Positions 8,582-17,830 of a stretch of 53,660 nt of DNA are shown one piece after another; the stretch's first letter is position 1; each line of letters opens with the position of its first letter. A program made the translations under genes and the position numbers. This stretch comes from Enterobacterales bacterium. GTDB taxonomy: Bacteria; Pseudomonadota; Gammaproteobacteria; Enterobacterales; Enterobacteriaceae. Location of the stretch: positions 1 through 53,660 of the forward strand of contig JAATFX010000095.1 in the NCBI GenBank assembly GCA_015654925.1, in the 5' to 3' direction. A model generated the notes under the pieces. It was given only the letters and a program-made list of their open reading frames with translations. It had not been told where the DNA came from and did no database searches.

Positions 8582-8683
8582 TCAGCCACCCCATGGGAAT
8601 AGCGATCCGCGCATTGCCAGAACCACCAGTTCGGCGATGATCACTGCGGACAAAATCCAGAGTAGGTATTTTCTTTTCGGCAT
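8582..8683 (-). CDS. 33-aa membrane micro-protein
   Basis: The open frame starts MPKRKYLLWILSAVIIAELV and ends in a short polar tail (RGSLFPWGG): a basic N-terminus plus one transmembrane helix with an internal Glu. It lies 31 bp downstream of the 35-aa ORF on the same strand, and both precede the strong terminator at 8352-8382. That layout suggests a two-gene transcript of small membrane proteins. The ribosome site is weak. I do not recognise the family. Confidence 0.5.
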   Translation of the reverse strand: MPKRKYLLWILSAVIIAELVVLAMRGSLFPWGG

Positions 8684-8714
8684 TGAGGTTGCTCAGCGCG
8701 CGGCTGTTATAGCG

Positions 8715-8822
8715 TCAATACCAAACGTGCATCCAGCAAATGGCGGCAGCCAACACGAAAAAGGCCCCAAAGCAAAGCATGGTTACCTGGGAATAGGTTA
8801 ACTCGCCCGTTTCACATGTCAT
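8715..8822 (-). CDS. 35-aa membrane micro-protein
   Basis: The open frame begins MTCETGELTYSQVTMLCFGA and continues through a hydrophobic helix ending in CWMHVWY. It is preceded by CAGGGG 7 nt before the ATG, a good ribosome site, and followed on the same strand by the 33-aa ORF. Single transmembrane helix with an acidic extracytoplasmic-type N-terminus. Function unknown. Confidence 0.55.
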   Translation of the reverse strand: MTCETGELTYSQVTMLCFGAFFVLAAAICWMHVWY

Positions 8823-9002
8823 CTTGATGCCCCTGTATGTTTATGTATTGCTATGTAATTGGTTATAGTCTTTTTTATCACGATGTATGTCGCTTTGCTC
8901 GCACATTTTGTGCTGCGTTAGCAGAACTCTTTGTTAATTGTCAACAAAACATTTCAGGAAACGGAGTAGATTGACTCTTTCTGAGCATGCGGAGTCATTA
9001 TC

Positions 9003-9296
9003 ATGTTTGCCAAAAGCCTGTTTTTTTCGGGTATCATGGTTATAAGCGTTTGTTTTGCCGGCACAACGTGCGCCCAAACGCAAAAAATCTCTGATGAGCA
9101 AGTTCGCCAGCAAATTATTAACGATTCGATCTCCTCGTATCCGGGTAATTGTCCGTGCCCTTATAACTCCGCACGCAATGGCAGCAATTGCGGTAAACGC
9201 AGCGCCTGGAGCCGGGCAGGGGGTTATGCTCCAATTTGTTATAAAAAAGAAGTGACTAAGGATATGATTGCTAACTGGCGGAACGGCCATAAATAA
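9003..9296 (+). CDS. Small secreted cysteine-containing protein
   Basis: 97 aa with a signal peptide (about 1-24, cleavage near TTCA-QTQ) and a mature part holding four Cys in CPCPYNSARNGSNCGKRSAW followed by SRAGGYAPICY. This compact CPCPY..RNG..CG.RSA.S..GG..P.CY pattern recurs in small periplasmic proteins of proteobacteria of unknown function, as I recall. Two disulfides are likely. The start ATG is preceded by CGGAG at 8 nt. It stands alone between AT-rich spacers. No enzymatic residues are evident. Confidence 0.75.
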   Translation: MFAKSLFFSGIMVISVCFAGTTCAQTQKISDEQVRQQIINDSISSYPGNCPCPYNSARNGSNCGKRSAWSRAGGYAPICYKKEVTKDMIANWRNGHK

Positions 9297-9887
9297 TCAT
9301 GTCAATTCAATATAATAACTAGGGTCAGGACATAGGCAGGATAATAAAAAACCTGCATCAGGGCGGTGCTCGATGGGAAATGCCGGTGATAATAGAGTTA
9401 GGGGCCACTTATATGTCTTTTTAGCATAATAACTCTTTTCCCTGAATAACGGTTGTAAACGAATGGTGTTTATATTAATCCGCAAAATCAATAGATTAGG
9501 AAGGGCGATGCCCGGTTGTTTTTCGATTTAAATGTCTAAATATTTCCATGCCAACTTCAAGCGGTAACTTGTGCTTGATTTAATTAAAAAACTTACCATT
9601 CCCAAAATGTTAATAAATAATCCCATAAAATAACCATGCGGAAAAATATATTTAATTCATGAAGTTGTAAATGGTTAAGTGTTTTTTTTGCCAAAAAACC
9701 GTATTATTTGCGTTTTTTAAAATCCTTGTCTAACATTAATTTCATTGATGATTAAGCACATTCATGTAGATGTAGATGTAGATGTAGATGTAGTCATCAA
9801 TATGCAGTCAAGGCTGTTAAGATTATTATTGCTGGTAATTAATAGTGCTTAACAACTTGATTATATTATCTGAAATTGGAGGTTAAC
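9297..9887. other. AT-rich spacer with hexanucleotide repeat
   Basis: About 590 bp without a supportable gene. It contains the ATGTAG tandem repeat described separately and, just before the first yciG copy, a TATATTATC promoter-like -10 element shared with the second copy. Confidence 0.5.
9764..9793. repeat. Five tandem ATGTAG copies between inverted repeats
   Basis: Five perfect copies of ATGTAG occupy 9764-9793. They are bracketed by TTGATGA (9745-9751) and its reverse complement TCATCAA (9794-9800), so the array could be extruded as a loop. It lies about 95 bp upstream of yciG, a position where copy-number change could alter promoter spacing. Confidence 0.85.
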
Positions 9888-10064
9888 ATGGCTGAACATC
9901 GTGGCGGTTCCGGCAACTTCGCCGAAGATAAGCAAAAAGCATCCGAAGCAGGTAAAAAAGGCGGCCAGCACAGCGGCAGCGGCAGTAATTTTAAGAACGA
10001 TCCTGAAAAAGCCTCGGAAGCGGGCAAGAAAGGCGGCCAGCATAGCGGCGGTCGCAGCTCTTAA
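9888..10064 (+). CDS. yciG: YciG-like KGG-repeat stress protein, copy 1
   Basis: 58 aa, starting MAEHRGGSGNFAEDKQKASE and consisting of two KGG motif units (KASEAGKKGGQHSG twice), each a helix-turn with the conserved SEAGKKGGQ. E. coli YciG has the same start and layout. It is a small hydrophilic protein of the RpoS-linked stress group connected with flagella-dependent motility. ATG 9888 is chosen over an in-frame TTG at 9876 because the GGAGG ribosome site lies between them, 5 nt from the ATG. The usual partners yciF and yciE are absent; instead a second copy follows. Confidence 0.92.
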   Translation: MAEHRGGSGNFAEDKQKASEAGKKGGQHSGSGSNFKNDPEKASEAGKKGGQHSGGRSS

Positions 10065-10147
10065 TTGATAATGATGTAATAAAAAACGATCATTACCTGA
10101 AAATAGCGTTACGTTGTTAAATATGAGTGCCTTATTTGTACATTTAT

Positions 10148-10177
10148 CTTATTAAGTTATCTTAATAACTTAATAAG
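10148..10177. repeat. Perfect inverted repeat, 13-bp arms, upstream of yciG copy 2
   Basis: CTTATTAAGTTAT and ATAACTTAATAAG flank a 4-nt loop CTTA. It ends just before the TATATTATC element and 27 bp before the second yciG ATG. All-A/T-rich arms without a T run argue for an operator or cruciform rather than a terminator. The first yciG copy has only a degenerate version. Confidence 0.8.
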
Positions 10178-10204
10178 TATATTATCCTAAATTGAGAGGT
10201 TAAC

Positions 10205-10384
10205 ATGGCTGAACATCGTGGTGGTACAGGTAACTTCGCTGAAGATAAACAAAAAGCGTCTGAAGCGGGTAAAAAGGGCGGCCAACAGCATAGCGGCGGC
10301 AGCTTTAAAAACGATCCCGAAAAAGCTTCCGAAGCAGGCAAAAAAGGTGGCGAGCATAGCCACGGCGGCGGCCGACATTCATAA
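10205..10384 (+). CDS. yciG: YciG-like KGG-repeat stress protein, copy 2
   Basis: 59 aa, starting MAEHRGGTGNFAEDKQKASE, with two KGG units and a His/Gly-rich C-terminus (HSHGGGRHS). It is about 85% identical to copy 1 by eye over the shared part. The ribosome site AGAGGTTAAC precedes the ATG. The homology between the copies begins about 40 bp upstream of each ATG and covers the -10-like TATATTATC, so promoter and gene were duplicated together. The His-rich tail is specific to this copy and might bind metal. Confidence 0.9.
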   Translation: MAEHRGGTGNFAEDKQKASEAGKKGGQQHSGGSFKNDPEKASEAGKKGGEHSHGGGRHS

Positions 10385-10815
10385 TCCGTATTAGGTAATT
10401 GCGGTTCCCAGTCGATGAGCCGGATTGCCGAAAATGGCTACTTAATCTGTGCAGTAATGTTGTAAGTTAACAGGCAGAAGTGCAAAGGTAGAAGTGCAGA
10501 GGTGTAGTCTTCGCGCCCCCAGCCGTAGGGTTGGGGGCGCGTTATCGGCTTGTTATCATTATATTTTATAGCATACGCGCACCTTCCAGCGCGTCACCGC
10601 CCATTCCCTTTGCAGCGGCTAAAACGGAGCCGTGTCACAGACTCTTGCGGTCGTATTGTGCTAGGGTAGTATTTCAGGATCATCCGGATATTCGCAATCT
10701 ATTAAATCAAACTATTAAATCAAACGGCATTATAATAACCCCGCCGCATACTTATGGGATACAACCGTGGCAGGCGCTACGGATTACTTCGGATAAAATT
10801 TATTATTAAACCAAT
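10385..10815. other. Intergenic region with a strong GC hairpin
   Basis: About 430 bp with no convincing gene. It holds the hairpin at 10512-10541 and a short imperfect repeat gcagaagtgcaaagg / gtagaagtgcagagg near 10472-10503. An open frame at 10531-10809 is Ser/Pro-rich without ribosome site and was not accepted. Confidence 0.45.
10512..10541 (+). terminator. GC-rich hairpin, possible terminator of yciG
   Basis: CGCGCCCCCA pairs with TGGGGGCGCG, extended by three further pairs around a GTAG loop, giving a 13-bp stem. No T run follows, so termination would be weak or rho-assisted; it could also be a transcript-stabilising stem. Confidence 0.45.
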
Positions 10816-11781
10816 ATGAAAAATTCCAGCCAACATGCATTAAAAAGCTTAAGCCGTTTTACGGCGGTGACTTTCTATTCCACCAGCCATATTTGCGGCT
10901 ATGAATGTTTTTTGCACGATCGGGTTGTCGATTTTTTTTATTTTTTATCGCCGATCGCTAAACCATTATTCTTTATTATTATCGGTTATATGGATGAAGA
11001 ACGTGGGATGACCAAAAAGTATGTGTTGCTAAAAATAAAATCGGTGGTATTGATTGTGGTATTTTGGAATATATTATTTTTCTTTATGGATTCCACACTA
11101 TTCAAACGAGGTTATCTGCTACAGAATGAAATATTGCTGAGCATTGCAATAATTTATCTATTTCAACCCGTTATCGGCAGGCTGTTGCAGGCCTTCTCCG
11201 TTACGCTTGTCGCGGCGTGCGGTTTAATCGTTTTTGCCGCGTTGCTTCAACGGTCAGCCAGCGTGCAGCCCTATTTCTACCCACTTCCGTTATCAGGCTA
11301 TTTTGATGTCATGCTGCTGGTTTCATTCTATCTGGTGGGACGGATGCTGGGCAGCGCTAAAGGACAGCGGTTGACTAAAATGAATACCGTGGCGCTAGTC
11401 GCCAGAGTGGGATTGGTACCAGCGGCATTATTGCTGCTCATGCTAGAGCGTTATACTACGTCTTTTATGGGAGGGGATTCTGCATCCTGGCTAGTCGCGG
11501 AAAAAATGATTATTACGCTGCTCTGCCTGTCGCTATTTATCATCTTCGATAATCTGACCATCCAAAGACGTTTTATTATCAACACCGTTGCATTTATCAG
11601 CCCCACCATGGTGGGGGTCTATATTGTGCATTACAGCGTGTTTTATCTGATCTCCTCCGCCTACGACCTCAATAATGTCACGCTGGGGTTTACCCTAATG
11701 TTTGCGGTGTTTATGGCCTCGGTTATCTTATCCCGCTTACTGTTGCTTAATAAATATACCTCCCAACTGATTTCTTTGTAA
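10816..11781 (+). CDS. Acyltransferase-3 family integral membrane protein
   Basis: A 321-aa protein with about nine hydrophobic helices. Near the N-terminus RFTAVTFYSTSH fits the R-x10-H signature of acyltransferase-3 (WecH/OafA type) enzymes. PLFFIIIGYM matches their PLFFMISGY block, and PTMVGVYIVHYSVFYL matches the late helix with a conserved His. Such enzymes O-acetylate or O-acylate exported glycans or glycolipids at the inner membrane. Acceptor unknown. It is monocistronic, with no clear ribosome site before ATG 10816; later in-frame starts would lose the R-x10-H motif, so this start is kept. Convergent with the RND operon, with 5 bp between the stops. Confidence 0.75.
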   Translation: MKNSSQHALKSLSRFTAVTFYSTSHICGYECFLHDRVVDFFYFLSPIAKPLFFIIIGYMDEERGMTKKYVLLKIKSVVLIVVFWNILFFFMDSTLFKRGYLLQNEILLSIAIIYLFQPVIGRLLQAFSVTLVAACGLIVFAALLQRSASVQPYFYPLPLSGYFDVMLLVSFYLVGRMLGSAKGQRLTKMNTVALVARVGLVPAALLLLMLERYTTSFMGGDSASWLVAEKMIITLLCLSLFIIFDNLTIQRRFIINTVAFISPTMVGVYIVHYSVFYLISSAYDLNNVTLGFTLMFAVFMASVILSRLLLLNKYTSQLISL

Positions 11782-11786
11782 GAGGG

Positions 11787-14700
11787 TTATCTTTTCACCC
11801 ATTCCCGCAGCCGCTGGATATGCAGATAAAGCGCGGGGATCAAGATGATACCGACGGCGGTGGCCATCAGCATGCCGCCAAATACCGTTACCCCGATAAT
11901 GCGGCGGCTCATGGCGCCGGCACCGGTGGCCAAGACCAGCGGCATTACTCCCAGGATAAATGAAATTGCCGTCATCATGACGGCGCGAAAGCGTTGCTTG
12001 GCGCCGTCCTGCGCGGCATCCTCGATACTGGCGCCTTCCTCCCTCCGGGCTTTGGAGAATTCAACGATCAATATGGCATTCTTGGCCGCCAGTCCCATCA
12101 GTAGCACCAGGCCGATTTGCGCATAGACATCGTTGGCGAACCCCATCAGGTGTAAGCCCGCCACGGCCCCCGCGATAGCAAAAACAACGGATAACATGAC
12201 CACCAGGGGAATGCTCCAGCTTTCATACTGCGCCACCAGAAATAAATAGGCGAACAGCAGGGCGGCGGCATAGATCATCAGCGCCTGACCGCCGGTCTGC
12301 TGTTCCTGCCAGGACATTCCGCTCCATGCATAGCCATATCCCGCGGGAAGCTGTCGCGCCATGATCCGCTCCATCGCCTGCATCGCTTCACCTGAACTTA
12401 CCCCTTCCGCCGCCGAACCGCTGACCGATACCGCGGGAAATTGATTAAAGTTGGCAATAAACGGCGCGCCTAACGTCGGCGTCAATTGCACCAGGTTGGA
12501 CAACCGGACTAATGCGCCGCTATCGCTGCGCACGTTAATTTGCCCGACTTGTTCCTGACGCTGGCGGAAATCCATATCATTTTGCAGTTGGACGTTAAAC
12601 ATACGGTTATTGCGGGTGAAATCGCCGACGTTAATCCCCCCCATGGAGGTTTGCAGCGTTGAGAAAATCCGGCTGACCGGTATGTGAAGCAGAGCCGCGC
12701 GATCGCGGTCTATACTCAGGCCGACTTCCGGTACCGCGGCGCTAAAGGTGGTGAATACCCGGGTCAAGAGCGGGTCCTGGTTAGCCGCCACGATTACGGC
12801 GCCCGTGACTTGCGACAGCGCCTGGGATGATTGCCCGTCCAGCGCCTGGATGCGCAGATCGAAGCCCGAAGCATTGCCCAGGCCGCTGATGGCCGGCGGG
12901 TTGAAGGCGATAATCATGGCCGCCGGAATGGCGGCCAACTGGGATTGGACATCCGCCAGCACCTGGTCGACCTGCTGGCGTTCGCCCCAGGGTTTAAGCA
13001 GTACAAACGCAAACGCGGTATTCGGTGAACTCCCTCCGCTGAGCAAACTATGGCCGGTTACCTTAATAACGTCCGCGACGGCGGGGTTGGCGCTAATCAC
13101 CTGATAGGCACGATCCACCACCCGCTGGGTGCGGGCCAGCGAAGCGCCGTCCGGTAACTGCACATTGACAAAGAAGTAGCCCTGATCTTCATTGGGCAGG
13201 AACGAGGTGGATAGATGGCTATAACCCAGCCAGGTTAGGGCGCCTACCGCCAGCAGCGCCACGACGCTCGTGATCGCCCGCTTGCCGGTGAGATAGGTTA
13301 GCCTGACATAACCGTTCCTAATGCGGTCCAGCCCGCGATTGAACCCGCCGAATACCCCGGTAGTGGGCAAGTCGCGCCGTTTAAGCAATACGGCGCACAG
13401 GGCCGGGGCCAGGGTGAGGGCATTGATACTGGACAAGATCACCGCCGCGGACAACGTGATGGCGAATTGCCGGTACAGTTCGCCGGTGATGCCCGGCAGG
13501 ATGGCGATTGGCACAAATACCGCCATCAATACCAGCGTTGTGGCCACAATCGGCCCGGCGATTTGGGTCATCGCCCGGGCGGTGGCCGCCGGCGGCGTCA
13601 GCGTCTCATCCTGCGACATCAACCGTTCCACGTTCTCCACCACGACAATGGCGTCATCCACCACTACCGTCAGCGCCAGGATGATGGCGAACAGGCTGAG
13701 TGTATTGGCGGAGTAACCGAATATGAACAGTACGGCAAAAGTGCCGAGCAGGGAAACCGGGATCGTGAGCGCCACGATAAAGGTGGCCCGCAGGCTTTGC
13801 AAAAACAGATATACCACTACCAGCACGACGATCAGCGTGAGTACCAGCGAGAAAACGATTTCATCCAGCGTGGCGGTTACCGCGGCGGTGGAATCATATT
13901 TAATTTCGTAAGTCATGTCCTGCGGGAAATCCAGGGCCTGCCGCGCCATTTCCGCCCTTACCGCCCGGGCCACGTTCAGCGCGTTGGAACCGGGAGTGGG
14001 ATAGACCCCCATAAAGGCCGTATCGGTGAGGTTAAGCGAGGCATTGACCTGATAATTCTGCGCGCCGAGATCGACCCGCGCCACTTCGCCCAGGCGCACC
14101 ATGCCGCCCTGCGAATTGGTGCGGATGATGGTCTGGGCAAACTGCCGTGGGTCTTGCAGCCGCCCCTGGCCGCTGATGGTCAGAGTGCGCTGCTGGCCCG
14201 GCGGGGCGGGCGACGCGCCGATCTGGCCGGCCGCGGCCTGGATATTCTGCTGGCGCAGCGCCTGGATAATGTCATCCACGCTGACATTAAGCGACTCCAT
14301 GCGCTGGGGATCGAGCCAGACGCGCATACTGTAATCGCGCGCCCCGAATATTTGCACATCGCCCACGCCGTCGATACGGGCGATGGCATCGCGTATGCGC
14401 AGGCTGGCATAGTTGCTGATAAACAGATTGCTGTGGGTGCGGTCGGGCGAAAAAACATTGACGCCGAGTAAGATATTTGACGACCGTTTGCGCACCGAAA
14501 CGCCGTTATTATTGACCTCGGCCGGTAGCTGGGCGCTTACCTGCGAAATACGGTTTTGCACCTCGACCGCGGCCATATCGGGATCGGTGCCGCTGGCAAA
14601 GGTGATATTGAGCTGATAAGCACCGCTGTTGGTACTGTTGGATTCCATATACAGCATGTGGCTGACGCCGTTCACCTGGGCTTCGATGGGCGACGCCACC

Positions 14701-14879
14701 GCCTCGGCCACGTCCCTGGCGCTGGCGCCCGGGTATATGGCGCTCACCGAAACCACCGGCGGCGCGATAGCGGGAAATTGCTCCACCGGTATGACTTTCA
14801 GGGCGGTAAGGCCGATGATGGTGGTGACCACGGCAATGACAATGGCGAACTTAGGGCGCCTGATAAAAAAATGCAGCAT
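11787..14879 (-). CDS. RND multidrug efflux permease (AcrB/MexF-like, HAE1)
   Basis: A 1030-aa inner-membrane proton-driven drug exporter. It has the twin six-helix RND layout: N-terminal helix ([15 protein letters not shown]), large periplasmic loops, the TM4 proton-relay pair D408-D409 in [18 protein letters not shown] (AcrB D407/D408), and the TM10 Lys in [20 protein letters not shown]. Length matches the family. Ribosome site AAGGGG sits 6 nt before the ATG and overlaps the end of the adaptor gene, so expression is coupled. No outer-membrane factor gene is adjacent; TolC encoded elsewhere is the likely partner. Substrate range is not deducible. Confidence 0.95.
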   Translation of the reverse strand: MLHFFIRRPKFAIVIAVVTTIIGLTALKVIPVEQFPAIAPPVVSVSAIYPGASARDVAEAVASPIEAQVNGVSHMLYMESNSTNSGAYQLNITFASGTDPDMAAVEVQNRISQVSAQLPAEVNNNGVSVRKRSSNILLGVNVFSPDRTHSNLFISNYASLRIRDAIARIDGVGDVQIFGARDYSMRVWLDPQRMESLNVSVDDIIQALRQQNIQAAAGQIGASPAPPGQQRTLTISGQGRLQDPRQFAQTIIRTNSQGGMVRLGEVARVDLGAQNYQVNASLNLTDTAFMGVYPTPGSNALNVARAVRAEMARQALDFPQDMTYEIKYDSTAAVTATLDEIVFSLVLTLIVVLVVVYLFLQSLRATFIVALTIPVSLLGTFAVLFIFGYSANTLSLFAIILALTVVVDDAIVVVENVERLMSQDETLTPPAATARAMTQIAGPIVATTLVLMAVFVPIAILPGITGELYRQFAITLSAAVILSSINALTLAPALCAVLLKRRDLPTTGVFGGFNRGLDRIRNGYVRLTYLTGKRAITSVVALLAVGALTWLGYSHLSTSFLPNEDQGYFFVNVQLPDGASLARTQRVVDRAYQVISANPAVADVIKVTGHSLLSGGSSPNTAFAFVLLKPWGERQQVDQVLADVQSQLAAIPAAMIIAFNPPAISGLGNASGFDLRIQALDGQSSQALSQVTGAVIVAANQDPLLTRVFTTFSAAVPEVGLSIDRDRAALLHIPVSRIFSTLQTSMGGINVGDFTRNNRMFNVQLQNDMDFRQRQEQVGQINVRSDSGALVRLSNLVQLTPTLGAPFIANFNQFPAVSVSGSAAEGVSSGEAMQAMERIMARQLPAGYGYAWSGMSWQEQQTGGQALMIYAAALLFAYLFLVAQYESWSIPLVVMLSVVFAIAGAVAGLHLMGFANDVYAQIGLVLLMGLAAKNAILIVEFSKARREEGASIEDAAQDGAKQRFRAVMMTAISFILGVMPLVLATGAGAMSRRIIGVTVFGGMLMATAVGIILIPALYLHIQRLREWVKR

Positions 14880-14889
14880 CCGCCACCCC

Positions 14890-16038
14890 TTATTCTATGG
14901 TCTGGTTAAGAGAAGCGGCCAGCGTCACGCTAACTTCCATGCCCGGCTGTACGCGCTGCAGTCCTTCGACGATGACCCGGTCCCCGGGCGTTAAGCCCGC
15001 CTTGATTTGATACTCTTGGTCAAACTGATTACCCGTGATCACCCGGCGCACTTCCACCCGATTGGCTTTATCGATTAATAAAACAAAAAAACCGTCCCGA
15101 TCCTGTTGCAAGGCGGCGATAGGCGCCATGACAACCGGCTCGACCTGTCCCGAAACCAATGAGACGTTAACTACCCCTCCCGGCAACAGCAAATGGCGGG
15201 CATTGGGAAACCGCGCCCGCACCGTTATGGTCCCCGTCTGGCTGTCCACCTGGTTATCCACGGATTCAAACACGCCCGCCTCGGGGTATTCCTGCCCGTT
15301 GGCCAAGCGCAAATGCGGGGTATAACCCTGGGCGGACAGATCCTCGGCGTCGCCGGTCAACCGGTAAGCGGCGGTAATGTAATCCCGCTCGTTGATGGCG
15401 ATGGCCACCCGGATCGGGTCAAGCTGCACGATATGCGCCAGCGGCCCGATCGCGGGATTGACCAGGCTGCCGGTATTGATATTGCTATGGCCGATACGTC
15501 CGCCAATCGGCGCGGCGATGCGGGTGAAACCGAGTTGTAGTTCCTGCATGCGCAAATTGGCCTGCGCCTGGGCCAGGGCGGCATTATTGGTGTCCCGCTG
15601 GGCCACGGCGGCATCCACATTCGCGCGGCTGACGGAGCGCTGCTCTCCGAGACGCTGGATGCGGGTCAGATTGGTCTGCGACAGGCGCGCGTTGGCGTTG
15701 GCGCTGTCGACCTGGGCCTGGGCCTGGGCCACCAGGGCTTGATGCAGCGCCGGATCAATCTCGAATAACAAATCGCCGGCTTTCACCAACTGCCCGTCGG
15801 CGAATTCACGCCGGGCGATAAACCCCTCCGTGCGCGTCGTGACATCCACCGCCTGGATTGCCTCGATGCGGCCCAAATAATCCAGGGCGCGCTGCGGTGT
15901 CCGCTGCTCGATAATCGCGGCGGTAACGGCCGCAAGCGGTGCTGCCGATACGGACCAGGGCAAAATGGCCGAGGCCAGCAATACCGCCGCATTCAGGATC
16001 ACTGTAATCTGGTTATTGGTAATCATGATCAGATCCAT
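14890..16038 (-). CDS. RND efflux periplasmic adaptor (membrane fusion protein)
   Basis: A 382-aa adaptor that bridges the RND permease and an outer-membrane channel. It has a hydrophobic N-terminal signal ending near SVSAAP without a lipobox, so it may be anchored by the uncleaved helix or be soluble. Then come a lipoyl half-motif ([24 protein letters not shown]), an alpha-hairpin rich in Ala/Gln (about 95-165), the second lipoyl half ([13 protein letters not shown]), and beta-barrel and membrane-proximal domains. Two starts are possible, ATG 16038 and ATG 16026; neither has a strong ribosome site. It is first gene of the efflux operon. No local regulator is directly adjacent. Confidence 0.93.
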   Translation of the reverse strand: MDLIMITNNQITVILNAAVLLASAILPWSVSAAPLAAVTAAIIEQRTPQRALDYLGRIEAIQAVDVTTRTEGFIARREFADGQLVKAGDLLFEIDPALHQALVAQAQAQVDSANANARLSQTNLTRIQRLGEQRSVSRANVDAAVAQRDTNNAALAQAQANLRMQELQLGFTRIAAPIGGRIGHSNINTGSLVNPAIGPLAHIVQLDPIRVAIAINERDYITAAYRLTGDAEDLSAQGYTPHLRLANGQEYPEAGVFESVDNQVDSQTGTITVRARFPNARHLLLPGGVVNVSLVSGQVEPVVMAPIAALQQDRDGFFVLLIDKANRVEVRRVITGNQFDQEYQIKAGLTPGDRVIVEGLQRVQPGMEVSVTLAASLNQTIE

Positions 16039-16302
16039 TAATTGTTTATATCATCATGACAAGCGATCGAGGCGCAACCGCCCTAAGCCTGCAGGGTGTA
16101 AGTGTTGATTTATAGGATGACCAAAAATTAACTCGAGATGAATTCCGCTATGACTCACCCCCGCCAAAATGTAATGCATAAAATAATAAGATAATTTAAT
16201 TGGAATTAAATAAACCGCTGCATTTATTTCAGTAATTTCCATTATATCCCCGGGTAGCCGGGCGCTAAGCAGCGCCTGATAATATTCCCATTATGGTTAA
16301 GA

Positions 16303-17772
16303 TTAATTGTCTATTTTGGCGTCGATCCGTTTTAGCATATAGGGATAAAACGGATTGGATGACAGGCGCATTAAAGAATCCAGGCCGACAACCAATACCG
16401 CGCGCTCCCCCCGCGCGGCAAACGCGCCCAGGCTGATGCCATATTGATCCCGGGGCTGCGGATACCGTCCGTACAGCGAGTCGCTCATCGGGAAGGGCAG
16501 CGCGACGTGCGACAAAGAAAAAATATCGGCCGGATAATCGATACCCAGCAGTTCGGCGGTTTCTTCGGTCTGGCCCGCAAGCGTGGTGCGGGCCAGCGTG
16601 GCCAGATTATCCGGCGCCACGTTGGTCACGATAGTCGTGGTGTAGCGCCGCGGCGCGGGGGGCAATAATCGCGACAGCGCGGTATAAGACGAGGTGCGCA
16701 GCAGCGGGCCGAAACTTTCGGCCTGATTCAAATCGAACAGCACCACTTCGCTGCCGTTGGCGGGCAGGTGTTCGTATAGGGCGGTAATGACCGCCCTGGT
16801 GCTGACGGTGGAGTCCATGACGGATTGAAAGGTTAATATCGGCGGCAATTCATCCAGTTTGTGATTGCTGGAATAGGCGGCGATTTGCTGTTGCAGCGCG
16901 CGGGTAAGCTCGTAGGATTGCCGTCCGCCGTTCACCGGGAACGAGTTGTATTTAAACGGATTGAACTCGGGCACGATGCCCAGCCAGGCCGCCTTGGCAA
17001 ACGCCGGGAACAGGGCCGGCCAGCCGGCAATGCCGGCGAAACGCGCAAAACTGGTGACCCCTATCATGGGGGAAATCAAAATGACCCGCGCGGGTTTCGC
17101 CAGTCGTGGATCGTTTAGCGCATCCAGGGTATATTTCATCGCCAGGGCGCCGCCGTTGGAAAAGCCTACTATATGCAGCGGCAAATCCTCGCCGCTGCGC
17201 CGCTTGGCTTCACGCACCGCCAAACGGGTGGCGGCCAGCCAATCTTGCCATTTCACATCGGTCAGCGCCCCGGGCACCGTGCCATGGGCCGGCAGGCGGA
17301 TACCGATGGCCACATAGCCGTGCCGGGTATAATTTTCGGCGATATGCCGCAGGCTGTATGGGGTATCGGTCAGGCCGTGCAGCAGAACCACCGCGCCTTT
17401 CGGTTTCCCCGGCGGAATTAAAATATACGAGCGGTTCCAGTTGGTGGCGAACTTATCAGGGTAGATGGGACTACCGGAAAAATACCGGTTCAATTGGGTT
17501 TTCTGCGGCGCTTCCAGTTTATCGGTAACGTTCTCGCGCACCGCTTTGAACAGCGCATCCTCATTGGCCAGGTAGGTGGTCCAGTTGGCGTTATCGATGT
17601 CATCCGCGTGCATATCTTTGGGAACGTAGGTATGCCACAGCTGGAGATCCGGACCGCGCTGCGTTTCAAACACCCTGAGGGCAAAAGCGGCCACGGCGAA
17701 AATCACCGCCACCCAAATAATACGCACTAGCCATTTGCGGATGGTTCTGAAGAACATAGGCTTTGACCCCAT
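16303..17772 (-). CDS. Membrane-anchored alpha/beta hydrolase
   Basis: A 489-aa protein with an N-terminal signal anchor (about 12-34) followed by an alpha/beta-hydrolase fold. Oxyanion-hole region LLHGLTDTPYS (131-140), nucleophile elbow GFSNGG with Ser205, an acid candidate in FQSVMDSTVS, and the catalytic His probably in SLSHVALPFP. It should act at the periplasmic face as an esterase, lipase or peptidase-like enzyme; substrate unknown. Two starts are possible (17772, or the Met five codons later); the first has GGAAC about 9 nt upstream. It is about 150 residues longer than minimal hydrolases, with an N-terminal extension of about 115 residues before the fold. Confidence 0.82.
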   Translation of the reverse strand: MGSKPMFFRTIRKWLVRIIWVAVIFAVAAFALRVFETQRGPDLQLWHTYVPKDMHADDIDNANWTTYLANEDALFKAVRENVTDKLEAPQKTQLNRYFSGSPIYPDKFATNWNRSYILIPPGKPKGAVVLLHGLTDTPYSLRHIAENYTRHGYVAIGIRLPAHGTVPGALTDVKWQDWLAATRLAVREAKRRSGEDLPLHIVGFSNGGALAMKYTLDALNDPRLAKPARVILISPMIGVTSFARFAGIAGWPALFPAFAKAAWLGIVPEFNPFKYNSFPVNGGRQSYELTRALQQQIAAYSSNHKLDELPPILTFQSVMDSTVSTRAVITALYEHLPANGSEVVLFDLNQAESFGPLLRTSSYTALSRLLPPAPRRYTTTIVTNVAPDNLATLARTTLAGQTEETAELLGIDYPADIFSLSHVALPFPMSDSLYGRYPQPRDQYGISLGAFAARGERAVLVVGLDSLMRLSSNPFYPYMLKRIDAKIDN

Positions 17773-17830
17773 AATAAACGGCGTTCCATGGATAATAAAT
17801 CCGGCTTTTTATCGGCTAGACCGCCGCCTG

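Noticed and set aside
8389..8589. 66-codon minus-strand ORF between the micro-protein and its terminator
   Set aside because: Arg/Ser-rich composition, GTG start inside the preceding ORF and no ribosome site; likely chance, although the region may hold a small RNA.
9297..9491. 64-codon minus-strand ORF
   Set aside because: No ribosome site, no recognisable features, in an AT-rich spacer.
10531..10809. 92-codon plus-strand ORF
   Set aside because: It starts inside the GC hairpin, has no ribosome site and no protein-like pattern.
16054..16242. 62-codon minus-strand ORF upstream of the efflux operon
   Set aside because: No ribosome site or family resemblance; occupies the promoter region of the adaptor gene.
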